Positions 62,108 through 64,000 of a stretch of DNA of 64,000 bases are shown piece after piece. The position numbers were made by a program, and so were the translations under genes. The DNA is from Citrobacter telavivensis. GTDB taxonomy: Bacteria; Pseudomonadota; Gammaproteobacteria; Enterobacterales; Enterobacteriaceae. Each line of letters begins with the position of its first letter. Position 1 is the first letter of the stretch. The stretch is taken from positions 1,860,001-1,924,000 of the forward strand of contig CP045205.1 of NCBI GenBank assembly GCA_009363175.1, in the 5' to 3' direction. The notes beneath the pieces were generated by a model, which was not told where the DNA came from, made no database searches, and saw only the letters and a list, made by a program, of their open reading frames with translations.

Positions 62108-62884
62108 ATGTCTGAAACCAAAAACGAATTAGAAACCTTACTGGAACAAGCCGCGACTGAACCTGCGCATCGTCCGGCATTTTTCCGCACCCTGCTGGAA
62201 TCCACCGTTTGGGTGCCAGGCACTGCGGCAGAAGGCGAGGCGATTGTCGAAGACAGCGCGCTCGATCTTCAGCACTGGGAAAAAGAAGATGGCACCACCG
62301 TTATTCCCTTTTTCACCTCTCTGGAAGCGTTGCAGCAGGCAGTAGAAGATGAGCAGGCGTTTGTGGTGATGCCGGTACGCACGCTGTTTGAAATGACACT
62401 CGGCGAAACGCTGTTCCTTAACGCTAAATTGCCGACGGGCAAAGAGTTCATGCCGCGCGAAATCAGCCTGCTGATGGGGGAAGAGGGTAATCCGCTGAGT
62501 ACGCAGGAAGTGCTGGAAGGCGGGGAATCCCTGATCCTCTCCGAAGTGGCCGAACCGCCCGCGCAGATGATTGACTCACTCACTACGTTGTTCAAAACCA
62601 TCAAACCGGTGAAGCGCGCCTTTCTCTGTTCGATTAAAGAGCGTGCGGACGCTGAGGCCAACCTGCTGATTGGTATCGAAGCCGATGGCGATATTGAAGA
62701 AATTATTCATGCTGCAGGCAGTGTGGCGACAGATACATTACCGGGCGATGAACCGATTGATATCTGCCAGGTGGTAAAAGGGGAGAAGGGGATCAGCCAC
62801 TTTATCACCGAACATATCGCACCGTTCTACGAACGCCGTTGGGGTGGGTTCCTGCGCGATTTTAAACAGAATCGGATAATTTAA
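62108..62884 (+). CDS. sseB: SseB, serine-sensitivity enhancing protein
   Basis: A 258-residue cytoplasmic protein, same length as in E. coli and with two copies of the SseB fold (about 20-130 and 150-255; WVPGTAAEGEA..., PIDICQVVKGEKGISHFITEHIAPFYERRWGGFLRDF). In E. coli extra copies raise sensitivity to serine; the molecular function is not known. I chose ATG 62108 (MSETKNELE), the E. coli start, rather than ATG 62099. Confidence 0.93.
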   Translation: MSETKNELETLLEQAATEPAHRPAFFRTLLESTVWVPGTAAEGEAIVEDSALDLQHWEKEDGTTVIPFFTSLEALQQAVEDEQAFVVMPVRTLFEMTLGETLFLNAKLPTGKEFMPREISLLMGEEGNPLSTQEVLEGGESLILSEVAEPPAQMIDSLTTLFKTIKPVKRAFLCSIKERADAEANLLIGIEADGDIEEIIHAAGSVATDTLPGDEPIDICQVVKGEKGISHFITEHIAPFYERRWGGFLRDFKQNRII

Positions 62885-62894
62885 GTGAAGGAAA

Positions 62895-62912
62895 GCCGCC
62901 CCGAAAGGCGGC
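62895..62912 (-). terminator. Hairpin terminator between timP-like gene and sseB
   Basis: GCCGCC (62895) pairs with GGCGGC (62907-62912) around CCGAAA. On the minus strand it is followed by TTTCCTT, so it can end the timP/RyfA-like transcript; on the plus strand it is the 3' hairpin of sseB. Confidence 0.6.
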
Positions 62913-62920
62913 ATCCTCGC

Positions 62921-63037
62921 TTACCTGCCCTGGCCGTTGGTCTTTACGAAAACAGAATTACCGAAGTAACTCTGGTCTGCGTGAAGGCACAACACGCCAG
63001 AAACAAGAAGCACGATACAGACGTACCGTATCTTCAT
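62921..63037 (-). CDS. timP: Small inner-membrane toxin TimP-like (RyfA locus)
   Basis: A 38-residue open frame on the minus strand: MKIRYVCIVLLVSGVLCLHA then DQSYFGNSVFVKTNGQGR. It has a charged start, one hydrophobic segment (4-20) ending in a signal-peptidase-like LHA and a short polar tail. Length and position match TimP, the 38-residue toxin encoded by RyfA RNA between sseA and sseB in Salmonella. A second in-frame ATG lies four codons upstream (63049). There is only a weak ribosome site, as is usual for such toxins. TimR antisense RNA would be expected on the other strand. I have not compared the sequence directly, so the name rests on locus, length and design. Confidence 0.65.
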   Translation of the reverse strand: MKIRYVCIVLLVSGVLCLHADQSYFGNSVFVKTNGQGR

Positions 63038-63049
63038 TGTGCGGTCCAT

Positions 63050-63330
63050 GCGAAGACCGCTTCACGACAGCACCACTGGCGATAATGCCGTGACAGCAAG
63101 CACTGAGGTGTGCCTGCGCAGACGGCCATGGAACGACCTTTCCCGTAACCAGTGCCCGCTTGCGAGGCGGCGGAAAGGGCCGGTAAGGATAATACTTCAA
63201 TTGTGAAATAGTTTCTCAGCTAATTGACTTGACTTTCTTTTCTTGAAAAGGGACTATCTGCAACACTGAGGTGTGCCTGCGTTGCTATGGCAACACAGCC
63301 AGCTGGAAAGGCCGCGAACCGGACCAGCAC
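63050..63330. ncRNA. RyfA/TimR-like RNA region with direct repeat
   Basis: This 280-base stretch between the timP-like frame and the terminator before sseA carries no other gene. It would be the 5' part of the RyfA-type transcript (minus strand) and of its divergent antisense RNA (plus strand). The 18-base sequence CACTGAGGTGTGCCTGCG occurs twice on the plus strand (63101-63118 and 63264-63281). A hairpin GGAACGACCTTTCC..GGAAAGGGCCG lies between. RNA ends cannot be placed from sequence alone. Confidence 0.45.
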
Positions 63331-63364
63331 AAAAAAACCGCTCAAACGTTAGAGCGGTTTTTTT
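63331..63364. terminator. Bidirectional terminator between sseA and the RyfA region
   Basis: ACCGCTC (63337-63343) pairs with GAGCGGT (63352-63358), with seven A residues before and seven T residues after. It ends sseA on the minus strand (33 bases after its stop) and can end a plus-strand RNA from the RyfA region. Confidence 0.88.
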
Positions 63365-63397
63365 GTGGGCGAGACAGACTAATAAATCAGAATTTAT

Positions 63398-64000
63398 TTA
63401 GTTTCCGCCGGGTTCAACCGGTAAATCCGCACGGGCTCCCCATTCGCTCCATGCGCCGTCATACAGCGCGACGTCTGGCACGTCCAGCGTCGTCAGCGCC
63501 AGTACAACAACCGCAGCTGTCACGCCGGAACCACAGCTGGCAATGATCGGTCTGTCAAAACTGACCCCGTGGCGAAAGAAGATGGCATCCAGTTCGTCGG
63601 TTGTTTTCAGTTCACCGTCCTGAACCAGTTCTGTCCACGGCACGTTTAAGGCACCAGGCACATGACCGCGTCTGAGACCCGGACGCGGCTCGTCGGCTTC
63701 GGCATTAAACCGTGCTGCCGGGCGGGCATCGACAATCTGTGCGCTTTTTTCGTGGCTGGCGAGCAACACGTCGGTGACGCGTACTACGGCTTCAGGAGTA
63801 AACGCCGCATCAAAGTCGCCTTCCGGTAGTTCGACGTTGCCTTCCTGTAGCGGCAATTCATCACGTTGCCAGCCAGCCAGGCCCCCTCCCAGAATGGATA
63901 CATTCTCCACGCCAAAGGTTCGCAGCATCCACCACGCGCGCGGGGCGGAGAACAGATTTCCCTCATCATAAACAATCAGATGTTTATCCTGATCTACCCC
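63398..64000 (-). CDS. sseA: 3-mercaptopyruvate sulfurtransferase, 3' part (partial)
   Basis: The C-terminal 200 residues of a two-domain rhodanese; the start lies beyond the window. The end of domain 1 is LIVYDEGNLFSAPRAWWMLRTFG with GGGLAGWQRDELPL, and the catalytic domain carries the active loop ASCGSGVTAAVV with the sulfur-carrying cysteine. SseA moves sulfur from 3-mercaptopyruvate to cyanide or thiols. It is convergent with sseB across the RyfA region. Confidence 0.95.
   Translation of the reverse strand, partial: GVDQDKHLIVYDEGNLFSAPRAWWMLRTFGVENVSILGGGLAGWQRDELPLQEGNVELPEGDFDAAFTPEAVVRVTDVLLASHEKSAQIVDARPAARFNAEADEPRPGLRRGHVPGALNVPWTELVQDGELKTTDELDAIFFRHGVSFDRPIIASCGSGVTAAVVVLALTTLDVPDVALYDGAWSEWGARADLPVEPGGN

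Noticed and set aside
62958..63200. An 80-codon minus-strand frame overlapping the timP-like gene
   Set aside because: It is Pro/Arg-rich, in another frame, and lacks a ribosome site; the 38-codon frame fits the known locus better.
63271..63546. A 91-codon plus-strand frame crossing the sseA terminator
   Set aside because: It includes a strong terminator hairpin and the antisense of the conserved sseA end.

Overview
The window is a piece of an enterobacterial chromosome. Nearly every core protein is close to its Escherichia coli or Salmonella counterpart, and the order lepA-lepB-rnc-era-recO-pdxJ-acpS ... purL-glmY-glrK-qseG-glrR-glnB-hmp-glyA ... suhB-trmJ-iscRSUA-hscBA-fdx-iscX-pepB-sseB-sseA is the familiar backbone near 57 min of the E. 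coli map. Three things argue against E. coli K-12 and for a relative such as Citrobacter (inference): murQ-murP sit beside yfhH, the hca catabolic genes are missing next to hcaT, and an ABC sugar operon lies between csiE and suhB.

Bases 1-8479 are the end of a prophage with a contractile tail. In order it carries the tape-measure end, a distal tail protein, baseplate plug, hub, spike, gp25-like wedge, a baseplate J protein with an inserted domain, a DUF2612 protein, an AT-rich lipoprotein cargo gene with its own terminator, a tail fiber and its chaperone. An SOS pair ends the prophage: a DinI-like gene and a gene for an already shortened UmuD'-like protein, divergent around two LexA boxes. 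The prophage abuts the first codons of lepA, the place where Gifsy-1 integrates in Salmonella.

Bases 8480-33010 are core genes: the lepA/lepB and rnc-era-recO-pdxJ-acpS operons, ferredoxin yfhL, the yfhH / murQ-murP-pgpC MurNAc recycling group, tadA, mltF, purL under PurR, the sRNA gene glmY with a sigma-54 promoter and GlrR sites upstream of the glrK-qseG-glrR operon, glnB, hmp with an NsrR box, and glyA with a PurR box.

Bases 33011-52826 are variable. They hold yphA, a sugar module (ROK regulator yphH divergent from yphG, an MFS sugar porter and an aldose-1-epimerase), hcaT, csiE, an IS200 copy, a six-gene leftward operon (binding protein, ATPase, two permeases, FGGY kinase, SIS isomerase) with no local regulator, and a two-gene metal uptake unit resembling zevAB.

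Bases 52827-64000 return to core genes: suhB, trmJ, the isc operon under IscR with ERIC elements inside it (iscR-iscS) and after it (iscX-pepB), pepB, sseB, a short gene matching the 38-residue toxin TimP (RyfA locus), and the 3' part of sseA running off the edge. REP/BIME repeats fill many intergenic gaps.
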